DNA from: Flavobacteriaceae bacterium
GTDB taxonomy: Bacteria > Bacteroidota > Bacteroidia > Flavobacteriales > Flavobacteriaceae
Reading direction: 5' to 3'
Assembly (NCBI GenBank): GCA_947446635.1
Contig: CANFHF010000006.1
Coordinates: forward strand, 1 to 64,000
Length of the DNA stretch: 64,000 nucleotides
The notes beneath the pieces are model-generated. The model searched no databases. It was not told the DNA's origin and saw only the letters and a program-made list of their open reading frames with translations. Shown piece by piece: positions 42,117 through 51,302 of this stretch. A program made the translations under genes and the position numbers. Position 1 is the first letter of the stretch. Each line of letters begins with the position of its first letter.

Positions 42117-43373
42117 TTAATTGATGATGTTTAGCGAGTTTGCGCTACCTTTTCCAATTACTCTATCGTAGCGGTCTCTGTTTTCCCGATAATATACTAT
42201 TATGATATAATCATTTTCGGTTTGATAAAAATTGCCATCAATGTTGTTTTCATTGTCAATGTTGCCTTTGTCGTCTGCAACAGTATATTGAAAGTTTGTA
42301 AACCCTTGCTTTATTAAAACCCCTTTTTCATAAACTCCTTTTTGAGTGTTATACTCCATCTTAAATTCAGGAGTTAGGCTGAAATTATTAAACATGCCAT
42401 TTACATAAATTCCTTTATCGCTCATGTAAGCTGGAGCCGATAGACTAAAATAAACCCAAGAATAATCAGCCTCAACTTCACTATTTGTTCTATTTATATT
42501 TCGTGGGACAAAATTTCCGTTGACATCTTGCGTCAGGGAATATGGAAAATTTGTTTGGGCTCTATTGGTATACAAATAGGAACTATAGATGTCATTTCCT
42601 GCGTCTATTCGCGCCACATTATTACTGGAGGCTCTTATGTCTTTGTTGTCGAAAAATAAAAACTCGTTTCCCGCCCAAAACTGGGTTTGGGTATCATATT
42701 TATAAACCAAATCGTTTCCAATGGTGTATTGGGGTAAAATGTCTTTAATTGCAGTATTCCATTGCCCATTTTGAAGCAATACCACTTTTACATTTTTTAG
42801 CGGATTTTGAAAGGTGATATTGTTGGATTTTATGGAAAATTCCAAATTGTGTTTGTATTCCAAATTTGCAATAGTCCTAGCGCGTTTTATTTGTGTTGGT
42901 ACGTTGACTCGTTCTTCATAAAGAATAAATTTTCTAGAAAACACAACTTCTTTGTTTTCGTCTAATATTTTCAACATATAATTACCACTAATTCTTAATT
43001 GTTGGGTAAACTGATTTGGAATAGACAATTTGTAATGAGAGTAAATTTGCAAGGTGTTAAAGGAATTGGTGTATTCCTGTATTCTTTGATTATCAAATCC
43101 TAGTAAATATTCATTTTTAGGAATTTGAGTTGGAATCCAATTGTAATCGCAATGAATAATTTCGTAGTAATAATTGGCTTCGTTTCCGTACAAATCATCA
43201 AACTGCAATTGAAAACCTTCTCCTAATTTGAAAATAGGGATTTGGTTTTGACCATTTTGAACAAAGGAAATGGTTTTAATATTGAATGGAGGAATAACTT
43301 CATGAACTGTTTGCGCAGTAGTCGAAGTAATTATAAAAAAGAGGACTATTTTTCTGAAGAAGGAACCAAGCAT
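42117..43373 (-). CDS. Type IX secretion system plug protein (DUF5103)
   Basis: About 418 residues from the ATG at 43373, which starts a signal peptide (LGSFFRKIVLFFIITSTTAQ). The open frame upstream to 43484 overlaps the methyltransferase gene and lacks a signal. The rest is Ig-like beta-rich sequence (FQLQFDDLYGNEANYYYEIIHCDYNW, FSRKFILYEERVNVP, IVYYRENRDRYDRVIG), matching the family found plugging the periplasmic side of the SprA translocon in F. johnsoniae. It would seal the T9SS pore when no cargo engages. No T9SS core genes are adjacent. Confidence 0.85.
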   Translation of the reverse strand: MLGSFFRKIVLFFIITSTTAQTVHEVIPPFNIKTISFVQNGQNQIPIFKLGEGFQLQFDDLYGNEANYYYEIIHCDYNWIPTQIPKNEYLLGFDNQRIQEYTNSFNTLQIYSHYKLSIPNQFTQQLRISGNYMLKILDENKEVVFSRKFILYEERVNVPTQIKRARTIANLEYKHNLEFSIKSNNITFQNPLKNVKVVLLQNGQWNTAIKDILPQYTIGNDLVYKYDTQTQFWAGNEFLFFDNKDIRASSNNVARIDAGNDIYSSYLYTNRAQTNFPYSLTQDVNGNFVPRNINRTNSEVEADYSWVYFSLSAPAYMSDKGIYVNGMFNNFSLTPEFKMEYNTQKGVYEKGVLIKQGFTNFQYTVADDKGNIDNENNIDGNFYQTENDYIIIVYYRENRDRYDRVIGKGSANSLNIIN

Positions 43374-43455
43374 AGAATTGAATTGTAAAAATGTAAATAT
43401 AACAAAATATACTTTGCCAAAATTATGCCAAAAATAAATAGACTCAAGCAAGCGT

Positions 43456-44226
43456 TTATTTAAAACACACAGGGATGATTTCACCTTTGGCTAAACAGTA
43501 TTTTTCTACCAATTCGGGCGAAATTTTGTTGGTGTAATCTTCTTCAACAACTTTGAATCCAATACTTCTTAATTTGTCAAAATAATCACGTCCGTAAATG
43601 CGGACGTGATCGTATTGTCCAAATATTTTGGCACGCTCTTTCTGATCCGTAATGGAATCGTCAGAAAAAGTCGTAGCTCTTGCCAATTCTTGCGGAATTT
43701 GCAGGATTGCCATTCCTCCTTTTTTCAAAACTCGCAATAATTCCTGCATTGCTTTGGTGTCATCCGGAATATGTTCTAATACGTGGTTGCAAAAAATGGT
43801 GTCATAAGAATTGTCCTCAAAAGGCAAATTGCAAATATCAGCTTTCACATCGGCAAGTGGCGAAAACAAATCGGTTGTGGTGTAGTCGATGTTTTTTTGA
43901 TTTCGGAACAATTTGTAAAAAGCTTGTTCTGGTGCAAAGTGCAAGACTTTCTTTTTCTCGTTTGAAGTAAAAAAATCGGTTTTATCATTCAAATACAACC
44001 ATAATAAACGGTGTCTTTCCAAGGATAGTGTGCTTGGCGAAAGGACATTATTGCGTTGTGTTCCGTAGCCATAAGGCAGGAACATTTTGAAACTTCTACC
44101 GTCAATTGGATCGGTGAATTTGTTTCCCTGAAGTATAAATGCTAGGAGGGGACGCGCCAAATAACTAAGTCTAATTAGTATGGGACGAGGAATGGTATTG
44201 AGGATTAGTTTAAAAAGCTTTTTCAT
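43456..44226 (-). CDS. Class I SAM-dependent methyltransferase
   Basis: 256 residues. The methyltransferase core has an acidic loop in DLFSPLADVKADICNLPFEDNSYDTIFCNHVLEHIPDDTKAM, the pattern of Methyltransf_11/UbiE-like enzymes, and KKGGMAILQIP. The N-terminus is extended and basic with weak hydrophobic stretches (PRPILIRLSYLARPLL), perhaps membrane-associated. Substrate unknown. It begins in a TAATG overlap with the map stop codon, so the two are translationally coupled. Confidence 0.85.
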   Translation of the reverse strand: MKKLFKLILNTIPRPILIRLSYLARPLLAFILQGNKFTDPIDGRSFKMFLPYGYGTQRNNVLSPSTLSLERHRLLWLYLNDKTDFFTSNEKKKVLHFAPEQAFYKLFRNQKNIDYTTTDLFSPLADVKADICNLPFEDNSYDTIFCNHVLEHIPDDTKAMQELLRVLKKGGMAILQIPQELARATTFSDDSITDQKERAKIFGQYDHVRIYGRDYFDKLRSIGFKVVEEDYTNKISPELVEKYCLAKGEIIPVCFK

Positions 44227-45044
44227 TAGAGTTTTAGCGGTTGTCTTCTAAATTCATCTTCCTCATTGCTTACGATTCCCAAAGCTTGGTATACATAAGC
44301 AAAAGTCGATAAAATCTCCGGTTTACCGTCAATGATTGCCACATCGTGTTCAAAATGGGCGCTTGGTTTTCCATCGGCAGTCAGAATTGTCCAGCCGTCT
44401 TTGAGTTGCTTGATATTTTTAGTTCCCATATTAATCATGGGTTCAATAGCCACAACCATGCCTTCAACAAAAAGTTTTCCGCGGCCCCGTTTTCCGTAAT
44501 TGGGCATTTCTGGATCTTCGTGCATTTTTTGGCCCAATCCGTGACCTACCAATTCGCGAACCACACCATAACCGTGACTTTCCGTATATTTTTGAATAGC
44601 ATTTCCTACATCTTCCACGCGGTTTCCCAATTTTAATTCTCGGATTCCAACGTATAAGGATTCTTTAGTAACCTGCAATAATTTTTTGGTTTCTGGAGCA
44701 ACTTCTCCAATCTCGAAAGAATAGGCGTGGTCGCCATGGAAGCCGTTTTTAAAAGCACCACAATCTACTGAAATCACATCGCCACTTTCTAGGGGAATAT
44801 TGTTCGGAATCCCATGAACTACTTGCGAATTTGGACTCATGCAAAGGGTGTTTGGAAAACCATATAACCCAAGAAAACTTGGAACCGCACCATGATCACG
44901 AATAAATTCTGCGGCTAATTTGTCAAGATATAATGTAGTAACTCCAGGCTTAATTTCCCGAGCAATCATTCCTAATGTTTTAGAAACGATTAAAGCACTT
45001 TCGCGCATTAATTCTATTTCTTCACGAGTTTTTGGGATAATCAT
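44226..45044 (-). CDS. map: Methionine aminopeptidase, type I
   Basis: Removes initiator methionine from nascent proteins. 272 residues with the pita-bread metal ligands: conserved Asp residues in GDVISVDCGAFKNGFHGDHAYSF, His in ELVGHGLGQKMHEDP, and Glu in VAIEPMINMG and HFEHDVAI. Slightly longer at the C-terminus than E. coli Map. Its stop overlaps the start of a methyltransferase gene. Divergent from the CoA-transferase gene. Confidence 0.95.
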   Translation of the reverse strand: MIIPKTREEIELMRESALIVSKTLGMIAREIKPGVTTLYLDKLAAEFIRDHGAVPSFLGLYGFPNTLCMSPNSQVVHGIPNNIPLESGDVISVDCGAFKNGFHGDHAYSFEIGEVAPETKKLLQVTKESLYVGIRELKLGNRVEDVGNAIQKYTESHGYGVVRELVGHGLGQKMHEDPEMPNYGKRGRGKLFVEGMVVAIEPMINMGTKNIKQLKDGWTILTADGKPSAHFEHDVAIIDGKPEILSTFAYVYQALGIVSNEEDEFRRQPLKL

Positions 45045-45141
45045 AATGTCTTTTTCAGATCGCGAAAATACAATTAAAAAAGGAATTTATAAAATTTCAA
45101 TTAACATGAGTTTTGTCATATTTTGATTAATTTTAGATATT

Positions 45142-45149
45142 TAATTTTG
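45142..45149 (+). promoter_or_regulatory. -7 element of the CoA-transferase gene
   Basis: TAATTTTG lies 16 bases before the ATG, with a TTG at 45123-45125 (spacing 16, a little short). The leader would be about 10 bases. Confidence 0.5.
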
Positions 45150-45165
45150 CATAAATTTATTAGTT

Positions 45166-46440
45166 ATGAGTAAATATGTATCAGCAGAAGATGCTGTAAA
45201 AATTGTAAAATCGAATGACCGGGTTTATGTGCAAGCGGCTGCAGCTGCACCATCTGTTTTAACCAATGCCTTGACAGAAAGAGCTTCCGAATTGCGGAAT
45301 GTAGAAATTTGTCATTTACACACGGAAGGCCCAGCGCTATATGCAAATCCGGAACTTTCAGAAAGTTTTCACGTGAATTCTTTCTTCATCGGAAAAAACG
45401 TAAGGCATACTTTGGCTGCTGGAAATGGGTCTTACACACCTGTTTTTTTAAGTGAATTGCCCCATTTATTTCGGAAAAAAGTGGTCCATTTGGACGTAGT
45501 TTTTATTCACGTTTCACCACCAGATATCCATGGATATTGCTCGCTTGGAGTTTCTGTAGAAGCAACTTTGGCAGCAATTGAAAATGCTAAAATTGTAATA
45601 GCACAGGTAAATCCTCATATGCCACGAACTTTTGGCGATGGAATTCTGCATGTTTCAGAAATTAATTATTTAGTGGATGTCAACAAGCCAATTTATGGTC
45701 ATGAAATGGAAATGATTTCTCCATTAGAAGATAAAATAGGTACCTATGTAGCCTCTTTAATTGACAACAAAAGCACCTTGCAAATGGGAATTGGTTCTAT
45801 TCCGAACGCGGCTTTAGCCAAATTAACCAATCATAAAGATTTAGGTTTGCATACCGAAATGTTCTCGGACGGTGTGATTGATTTAATTGAAAGCGGTGTG
45901 ATAAATTGCAACTATAAAGGAACAACAAGAGGCCGTGTTTTGGCAACTTTTTTAATAGGTTCCAAACGATTGTACGACTTTGTAAACGACAATCCCTTTA
46001 TAGAAATGAAAGAATCATCGGCTGTGAATGACACGGCTCGAATTCGAAAAAACCCAAAAATGGTAGCTATAAATTCCGCTATTGAAGTTGATGTTACGGG
46101 GCAAGTTTGTGCCGATTCTATTGGTGCAAAAATGTATTCTGGAGTTGGTGGTCAAATGGATTTTATCCGGGGCGCATCCTTAAGTGAAGGAGGAAAAGCG
46201 ATTATAGCATTACCTTCAATTACTAAAAGTGGCGAAAGCAGAATCGTTCCGTATTTAAAACAAGGTGCGGGTGTGGTTTCTACGCGTTCGCATGTTCAAT
46301 ACATTATTACCGAAAATGGAATTGCCGATTTGTATGGAAAAACATTGCGACAACGCGCAAAGGAATTGGTTAAAATTGCACATCCAAACCATCAAGAATG
46401 GATTGATAGGGAATATTATAATTTGATAAATGCTAGATAA
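45166..46440 (+). CDS. Acetyl-CoA hydrolase/transferase family protein
   Basis: 424 residues of the class I CoA-transferase type (4-hydroxybutyrate/acetate CoA-transferase relatives). N-terminal YVSAEDAVKIVKSNDRVYVQAAAAAPS, the middle LQMGIGSIPNAALAKL, and the catalytic glutamate in LGLHTEMFSDGVIDL. C-terminal GGQMDFIRGASLSEGGKAIIALPS and the RSHVQYIITENGIADLYG block are diagnostic. The acyl substrate cannot be fixed; acetate or butyrate interchange is likely. Followed by a strong bidirectional terminator. Confidence 0.9.
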   Translation: MSKYVSAEDAVKIVKSNDRVYVQAAAAAPSVLTNALTERASELRNVEICHLHTEGPALYANPELSESFHVNSFFIGKNVRHTLAAGNGSYTPVFLSELPHLFRKKVVHLDVVFIHVSPPDIHGYCSLGVSVEATLAAIENAKIVIAQVNPHMPRTFGDGILHVSEINYLVDVNKPIYGHEMEMISPLEDKIGTYVASLIDNKSTLQMGIGSIPNAALAKLTNHKDLGLHTEMFSDGVIDLIESGVINCNYKGTTRGRVLATFLIGSKRLYDFVNDNPFIEMKESSAVNDTARIRKNPKMVAINSAIEVDVTGQVCADSIGAKMYSGVGGQMDFIRGASLSEGGKAIIALPSITKSGESRIVPYLKQGAGVVSTRSHVQYIITENGIADLYGKTLRQRAKELVKIAHPNHQEWIDREYYNLINAR

Positions 46441-46472
46441 AAAAAGAGTTCCGCAATTGCGGAACTCTTTTT
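46441..46472. terminator. Bidirectional terminator, CoA-transferase gene / gpmI
   Basis: A perfect 32-base palindrome built from AAAAAGAGTTCCGCAA and its complement, ideal for both converging genes. Confidence 0.9.
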
Positions 46473-46492
46473 AGAAACTTAGATAAGCACTA

Positions 46493-48010
46493 TTACAAAA
46501 GCGAATGTCTTGTCATTACGGGTGGTTTTTCAATGCCCATTAACTCTAAGATAGTTGGGGCTATATCACCTAAAACGCCATCGTGAATTTCTTTTAATTC
46601 TTCGTCAACTAAAATAATAGGGACGGGATTTGTAGTATGCGCCGTATTTGGACTTCCATCAGGATTAATCATTGTTTCGCAGTTTCCGTGATCAGCAATA
46701 ACAATCGTCGTATAGTTATTGGCCAAAGCAGCAGTAATCACTTTTTCGACACATTGATCTACCGCTTCACACGCTTTTATTGCTGCGCTCATTACTCCGG
46801 TATGTCCCACCATGTCACCATTGGCAAAATTTAGACAAACAAAATCCACTTCGCCTTTTTCAAGTTCAGGGATCAATGCATCTGCCAATTCATAGGCGCT
46901 CATTTCGGGTTGTAAATCGTAAGTGGCCACTTTTGGGGAGTTTTTCAGGATGCGGCTTTCGCCAATAAAAGGTAATTCCCTACCGCCGGAGAAGAAGAAT
47001 GTCACGTGTGGATATTTCTCTGTTTCCGCAATTCTGATTTGTTTTTTACCTGCCTTTTCTAAAGCTTCACCAAGGGTTTCCGTAACGTTGTCTTTGTTGT
47101 AAACTACTTTTACATTTTGGTACGTTTCATCATAGTTGGTCAGTGTCACATAGTACAAATTGAGCTTGTGCATGTTTTGCTCGTGGAAATCTTGTTGCGA
47201 AAGCGCTTCTGTTAATTCGCGTCCCCTATCGGTTCTGAAATTAAAGAAAATCACAACATCATTTTCTTTAATTGTAGCTAATGGCTTGTCATATTCATTA
47301 ACGACTATAATAGGGTTAATAAATTCATCGGTCACGTTTTTTTCGTAACTTTCTTTTATGCTTTTCACTGCGTTTTTCGAATGAGTTCCAGTTCCGTTTA
47401 CCAATAAATCATAAGCAATTTTAACTCTTTCCCAGCGTTTGTCTCGATCCATCGCATAATATCTTCCAACAACTGAAGCCATTTTTACGGAAGTGTTTGC
47501 GATATAATTTTCTAAATTTTGAATATAAGTTGCTCCTGATTTGGGGTCTACGTCTCGGCCATCCGTAAAAGCGTGAATGAACACTTTTTGCAAACCAAAA
47601 TCTTGGGTTGCGTCAATTAATCCTCTTAAATGGGAAGTGTGAGAATGCACGCCGCCATCAGAAACCAGTCCTAGAAAATGAATGTTTACGTTTTTGTCTT
47701 TGGCATATTGAAATGCATCCACAAGCGCGGGTTCGGTGTTTAAGGTTTTATTTTCAACAGCTAAATTTATTTTGGCCAAATCTTGGTAAATAATTCTTCC
47801 TGCTCCAAGATTCATGTGTCCCACCTCAGAATTTCCCATTTGTCCTTCTGGCAAACCCACATTTAAACCATCGGTTCGAAGCTGTGCGCTGGGATATTTT
47901 TTATACAAACTATTGATAAAAGGAATAGTAGCATTATCAATTGCAGATACTTTTGGGTCTGGAGATTTCCCCCAACCATCCAGAATCATAAGGATTACTT
48001 TTTTGTTCAT
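46493..48010 (-). CDS. gpmI: 2,3-bisphosphoglycerate-independent phosphoglycerate mutase
   Basis: Glycolytic interconversion of 3- and 2-phosphoglycerate. 505 residues: N-terminal metal site MILDGWG, phosphoserine nucleophile in MGNSEVGHMNLGAGR, substrate block DGRDVDPKSG, GRYYAMDRDKRWER, and C-terminal metal ligands in NFANGDMVGHTG and VIADHGNCE. Standard Mn-dependent iPGM length. A -7 element at 48027-48034 fits a short leader. Confidence 0.96.
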   Translation of the reverse strand: MNKKVILMILDGWGKSPDPKVSAIDNATIPFINSLYKKYPSAQLRTDGLNVGLPEGQMGNSEVGHMNLGAGRIIYQDLAKINLAVENKTLNTEPALVDAFQYAKDKNVNIHFLGLVSDGGVHSHTSHLRGLIDATQDFGLQKVFIHAFTDGRDVDPKSGATYIQNLENYIANTSVKMASVVGRYYAMDRDKRWERVKIAYDLLVNGTGTHSKNAVKSIKESYEKNVTDEFINPIIVVNEYDKPLATIKENDVVIFFNFRTDRGRELTEALSQQDFHEQNMHKLNLYYVTLTNYDETYQNVKVVYNKDNVTETLGEALEKAGKKQIRIAETEKYPHVTFFFSGGRELPFIGESRILKNSPKVATYDLQPEMSAYELADALIPELEKGEVDFVCLNFANGDMVGHTGVMSAAIKACEAVDQCVEKVITAALANNYTTIVIADHGNCETMINPDGSPNTAHTTNPVPIILVDEELKEIHDGVLGDIAPTILELMGIEKPPVMTRHSLL

Positions 48011-48026
48011 TGTAAATTATTTTTCG

Positions 48027-48034
48027 CAAAGATA
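48027..48034 (-). promoter_or_regulatory. -7 element of gpmI
   Basis: The complement reads TATCTTTG, 16 bases upstream of the ATG. Confidence 0.5.
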
Positions 48035-48206
48035 AAGCATTTCTAAAAATTTTCGACTTGGTTTTTAAACAACAATCTTTTAAATACAAAGGATTTCAAC
48101 TCTTTAAAACTGCTCCAAATCATATTTTTTTCTTAAAAATTTTAAAAAAAAGCATTTCGGTTGTATATTAGCAATCCCAAGCATACTATTAAAACCTACA
48201 TTATCA

Positions 48207-48929
48207 ATGATTTACAAATTATTTCCTATCTTTTTGTTTTTCCTGTTTTCATTCATTCCAAGTGAAGCGATTTCTCCCAATCCGAAGAGCATCCAAAAAA
48301 GTATAGTTGTTACCCTAACACCACAGCGTTTGGATTCAAAAACCGAATTGGTTTACAATGCCTTGAAATCCAATCAATTTGCCTTGCCCAATCTTGAAAG
48401 TTTTACCAAAGCTTTGAAAGGTTTTTATTTGTTGAAAGAAAAAGGACTAGTTCAAAAAGATATTTTAACCTTGGTTGACTTTAGTTTATCCTCAAACACG
48501 AAAAGACTCTGGGTAATTGATTTAGCCACCAACACGATTTTGTATAATTCGCTTGTGGCACACGGAAGAAATACTGGAGAAGAATTTGCCAATAGTTTTT
48601 CAAATGCGGCACAATCTTTCAAAAGCAGCCTAGGATTTTATACCACAGCTGAAGTATATAATGGAAAACATGGCATGTCTTTAAAATTAGACGGTCTAGA
48701 AAAAGGAATAAATGACAATGCCAGAGCTAGAGGAGTTGTGATGCATGCCGCAAACTACGTGTCTAATCTATTTATCAAAAACAACAAAAGATTGGGAAGG
48801 AGTGAAGGTTGTCCGGCCATCCCAGAAGAATTATCAAAAGGAATTATCAATACAATAAAAAATAAATCGTGTTTGTTTATATACTATCCTTCAGTAAATT
48901 TTAAAACAGCGTCAAAACTAGTTTCCTAA
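48207..48929 (+). CDS. L,D-transpeptidase catalytic domain protein (YkuD_2-like)
   Basis: 240 residues. A signal peptide (IYKLFPIFLFFLFSFIPSEA) precedes a catalytic domain with HGRNTGEEFANSFSN, GVVMHAANYVS and the nucleophile Cys in GRSEGCPAIP. Members remodel peptidoglycan cross-links in the periplasm. The substrate-specific fold is the YkuD_2 (murein L,D-transpeptidase catalytic domain family) version. Its last 12 bases overlap the converging second L,D-transpeptidase gene. Confidence 0.85.
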   Translation: MIYKLFPIFLFFLFSFIPSEAISPNPKSIQKSIVVTLTPQRLDSKTELVYNALKSNQFALPNLESFTKALKGFYLLKEKGLVQKDILTLVDFSLSSNTKRLWVIDLATNTILYNSLVAHGRNTGEEFANSFSNAAQSFKSSLGFYTTAEVYNGKHGMSLKLDGLEKGINDNARARGVVMHAANYVSNLFIKNNKRLGRSEGCPAIPEELSKGIINTIKNKSCLFIYYPSVNFKTASKLVS

Positions 48930-50507
48930 CGCTTTATACAAAACGGCATCAAGAGTATATATGTCATCCCTAAAAACCAACTTGTTTTTTTCGCTCCAGG
49001 CGGTCCAATACAATAGATGAAAAAAGACTTTTTTATTTATAGTAGCGTATTCTGTTTTTTCGTTTTGCAGGGTTTCAGTAATTTTTTCCAGATTCCAGCG
49101 AGTTGGATCATTTAGTAAGTATTCTGTTAGTGCTATCGGATTATCTACTCTTATGCATCCGGAACTCAAGGAACGTTCTGTTTTTTCGAAAAAATCACGG
49201 TGATTGGTATCGTGCAAATAAACTGAAAACCGGTTGGGAAATATCATTTTGACCATTCCTAGTGAGTTGAATTTTCCTGGAATTTGCACATAACGATAGT
49301 TATAAGCATTCGATATACTCCAGCTATATGCAGGGATCGCATTTCCGTTTCTGTCGTATAACCTGATTTTTGTTTGGGTTAAATAGCTTCTATTTTTCAA
49401 AATGGCAGGAATCACGTCTTCCCTTAAAATCGTCGGCGGCACAGTCCAGGTTGGATTGAAAATCACTTGGGTTAATTTTGAAGATAAAACAGGGGTTTTT
49501 CTTTTAGGCCTTCCAACTATTACCCTATGCGTTCTCAGGGTATCTTGGTTTTTAACTAAAGTCAATTTGTAATCCGGAATGTTGACGATTATATATTCGT
49601 TTCCCATGTTTTTTGGAAACCATTTCCAACGCTCGAGATTGACAAGAATTTGCTCTTTCCGCTGTTCTTTAGAAAAATTGAGGGATTCCACAGTTCCTTT
49701 TCCAATAATGCCGTCAGCGCCTAAACCGTGTCGGGTTTGGAATTTTTTCATGGCTTTGACCGTTTCATTATCATATATCAAGGATAAGCTGTCTTTAGGT
49801 TGTAAATCGTGCCAATAAATAAGTCTTTTTTTGATGTCAATTACGGCTCGATTACTGTCGTTTGGATACACGTTGCCCGTTATTCTTATCTTTTTAAAAT
49901 TATCTATTGGAAAAGTGTTGATTATTTTAAGTGCATTCTTTAATCTTTTGTAAACAATATGATTGGGTTTCAGTAGTTCTATTTTTTCTGACAAGGAATC
50001 GCTTTTTAGTAATTGCCGTATTGTTTTATTAACGTCAATTTTGTTTTCTTTTAAATCCCATTTTTTATATATATTTCTCGGATTCACTCGTCCATTTGTC
50101 AAATGCGAAATGTATTTTTGAAAGTTGAGCGTGATTAAGATGTCGAAGTTTGCTAATTCTTGGCCCGTTAGCGTAGCGATTTTTTGCTCATAATCCATTA
50201 ATTTAGTAATGTTGTAGTCCAAGGGATTTAATCCTTCTTCATCAGATTTCGCTAGTTGTTCCAAAACCGTTTTTCTAGTTTTTTCCTTTCCCCAAACCGT
50301 TACATAATTTATGGACTTATAAAAACTTAGGAGTGCATTATTCTTGTATTGGAATAATACAACAGGGTCAATGGCTATGGTTCTGCTTGTTAGGGTTTGA
50401 GCAATAGGAATCGATTTTGTTATGCGTAGCGTCGCCTCAGTTTTAGTGGGTTCATTTTTGCACCCCAAAAAAAGGCCTATAACTAGGAAAACAGAAAATA
50501 GATTCAT
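48918..50507 (-). CDS. L,D-transpeptidase with peptidoglycan-binding domain (YcbB-like)
   Basis: 529 residues. A lipoprotein-like signal (NLFSVFLVIGLFLGC, lipobox LGC) places it in an envelope membrane. Then a scaffold region, a peptidoglycan-binding-type helix segment (ETVKAMKKFQTRHGLGADGIIGKGTVESLN), and a YkuD catalytic domain with NPTWTVPPTI, YLHDTNHRDFF and catalytic Cys in LSSGCIRV. Such enzymes make 3-3 cross-links or attach proteins. Domain order matches LdtD/YcbB. It overlaps the convergent neighbour by 12 bases. Confidence 0.88.
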   Translation of the reverse strand: MNLFSVFLVIGLFLGCKNEPTKTEATLRITKSIPIAQTLTSRTIAIDPVVLFQYKNNALLSFYKSINYVTVWGKEKTRKTVLEQLAKSDEEGLNPLDYNITKLMDYEQKIATLTGQELANFDILITLNFQKYISHLTNGRVNPRNIYKKWDLKENKIDVNKTIRQLLKSDSLSEKIELLKPNHIVYKRLKNALKIINTFPIDNFKKIRITGNVYPNDSNRAVIDIKKRLIYWHDLQPKDSLSLIYDNETVKAMKKFQTRHGLGADGIIGKGTVESLNFSKEQRKEQILVNLERWKWFPKNMGNEYIIVNIPDYKLTLVKNQDTLRTHRVIVGRPKRKTPVLSSKLTQVIFNPTWTVPPTILREDVIPAILKNRSYLTQTKIRLYDRNGNAIPAYSWSISNAYNYRYVQIPGKFNSLGMVKMIFPNRFSVYLHDTNHRDFFEKTERSLSSGCIRVDNPIALTEYLLNDPTRWNLEKITETLQNEKTEYATINKKVFFHLLYWTAWSEKNKLVFRDDIYTLDAVLYKALGN

Positions 50508-50657
50508 TTTTATAGGTTAGTGATTGATTTATAAAGTTACTGAATTTATAACCATTTAATTTTAAAATGATTATAAAAAAATAATGTCCGCTAATAAAAT
50601 TTTTAGAAAAAACTTGCAAAGAAGCTAAGTAATTAATTATATTTGCACCGTTGTAAT

Positions 50658-50730
<73 letters not shown>

Positions 50731-50732
50731 CT

Positions 50733-50762
50733 AAACCTCAAACGAAAGTTTGGGGTTTTTTG
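50733..50762 (+). terminator. Terminator after tRNA-Gly(TCC)
   Basis: AAACCTCAAAC / GTTTGGGGTTT stem with GAAA loop (one T-G pair) followed by T residues. Confidence 0.85.
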
Positions 50763-50851
50763 TTTTATAAACTCAAAGGTCTCTTTCTTCTACTATTGAT
50801 TATTGAATTTAAAATTAGTCTAGTTGTTAATTTTTTATAAATTTTGATCAT

Positions 50852-50878
50852 TTGTAACTCAACAACTTTGTAACTTTG
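50852..50878 (+). promoter_or_regulatory. Promoter of tatA-PAP2
   Basis: TTG at 50852-50854 and TAACTTTG at 50871-50878 (spacing 16), 19 bases before the ATG. Confidence 0.5.
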
Positions 50879-50897
50879 CGACTTAAAATAACAGAGT

Positions 50898-51302
50898 ATG
50901 TTTGGTATAGGAGGAGGCGAATTGATTTTTATCATCTTTATCATATTGATGCTTTTTGGCTCGGACAAAGTGCCGGAAATGGCTCGGACCATGGGAAAAG
51001 CGATGGCACAATTAAAAAACGCCACTAATGATATCAAAAGTGAAATTCAAAAAGGCGCCGAGGCCAACGGTTTTGATCCCAATACGTTGAAGGATTTGTC
51101 TCATAGTATTACCTCAGAAATGGATAAGGCTAAAAGCAATTTATTAGGCGAAACAACCGCCTCTTTAACGGATATATCGAGTACTTTTACCTCAGAAATA
51201 GACAAAGCTAAATCCAATTTATTGGCAGAAGCTACAACTGAAATACAAAAAGTAAAAGAAGAAATCGACGAGGGTATAGGAGCTATAAAACGCAAAAAAT
51301 AA
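50898..51302 (+). CDS. tatA: TatA/TatB-type twin-arginine translocase subunit
   Basis: 134 residues. An N-terminal transmembrane helix (LIFIIFIILMLFG) is followed by the FG-hinge and the amphipathic helix DKVPEMARTMGKAMAQLKNA, the TatA/B hallmark. The C-terminal tail holds two copies of a 26-residue unit around FTSEMDKAKSNLL. A gene for TatC is not nearby. Translationally coupled to the PAP2 gene: its TAA overlaps the next ATG (TAATG). Confidence 0.85.
   Translation: MFGIGGGELIFIIFIILMLFGSDKVPEMARTMGKAMAQLKNATNDIKSEIQKGAEANGFDPNTLKDLSHSITSEMDKAKSNLLGETTASLTDISSTFTSEIDKAKSNLLAEATTEIQKVKEEIDEGIGAIKRKK

Noticed and set aside
43374..43484. 37-residue N-terminal extension of the T9SS plug protein
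   Set aside because: It overlaps the preceding methyltransferase gene and has no signal peptide, while the ATG at 43373 directly starts one.
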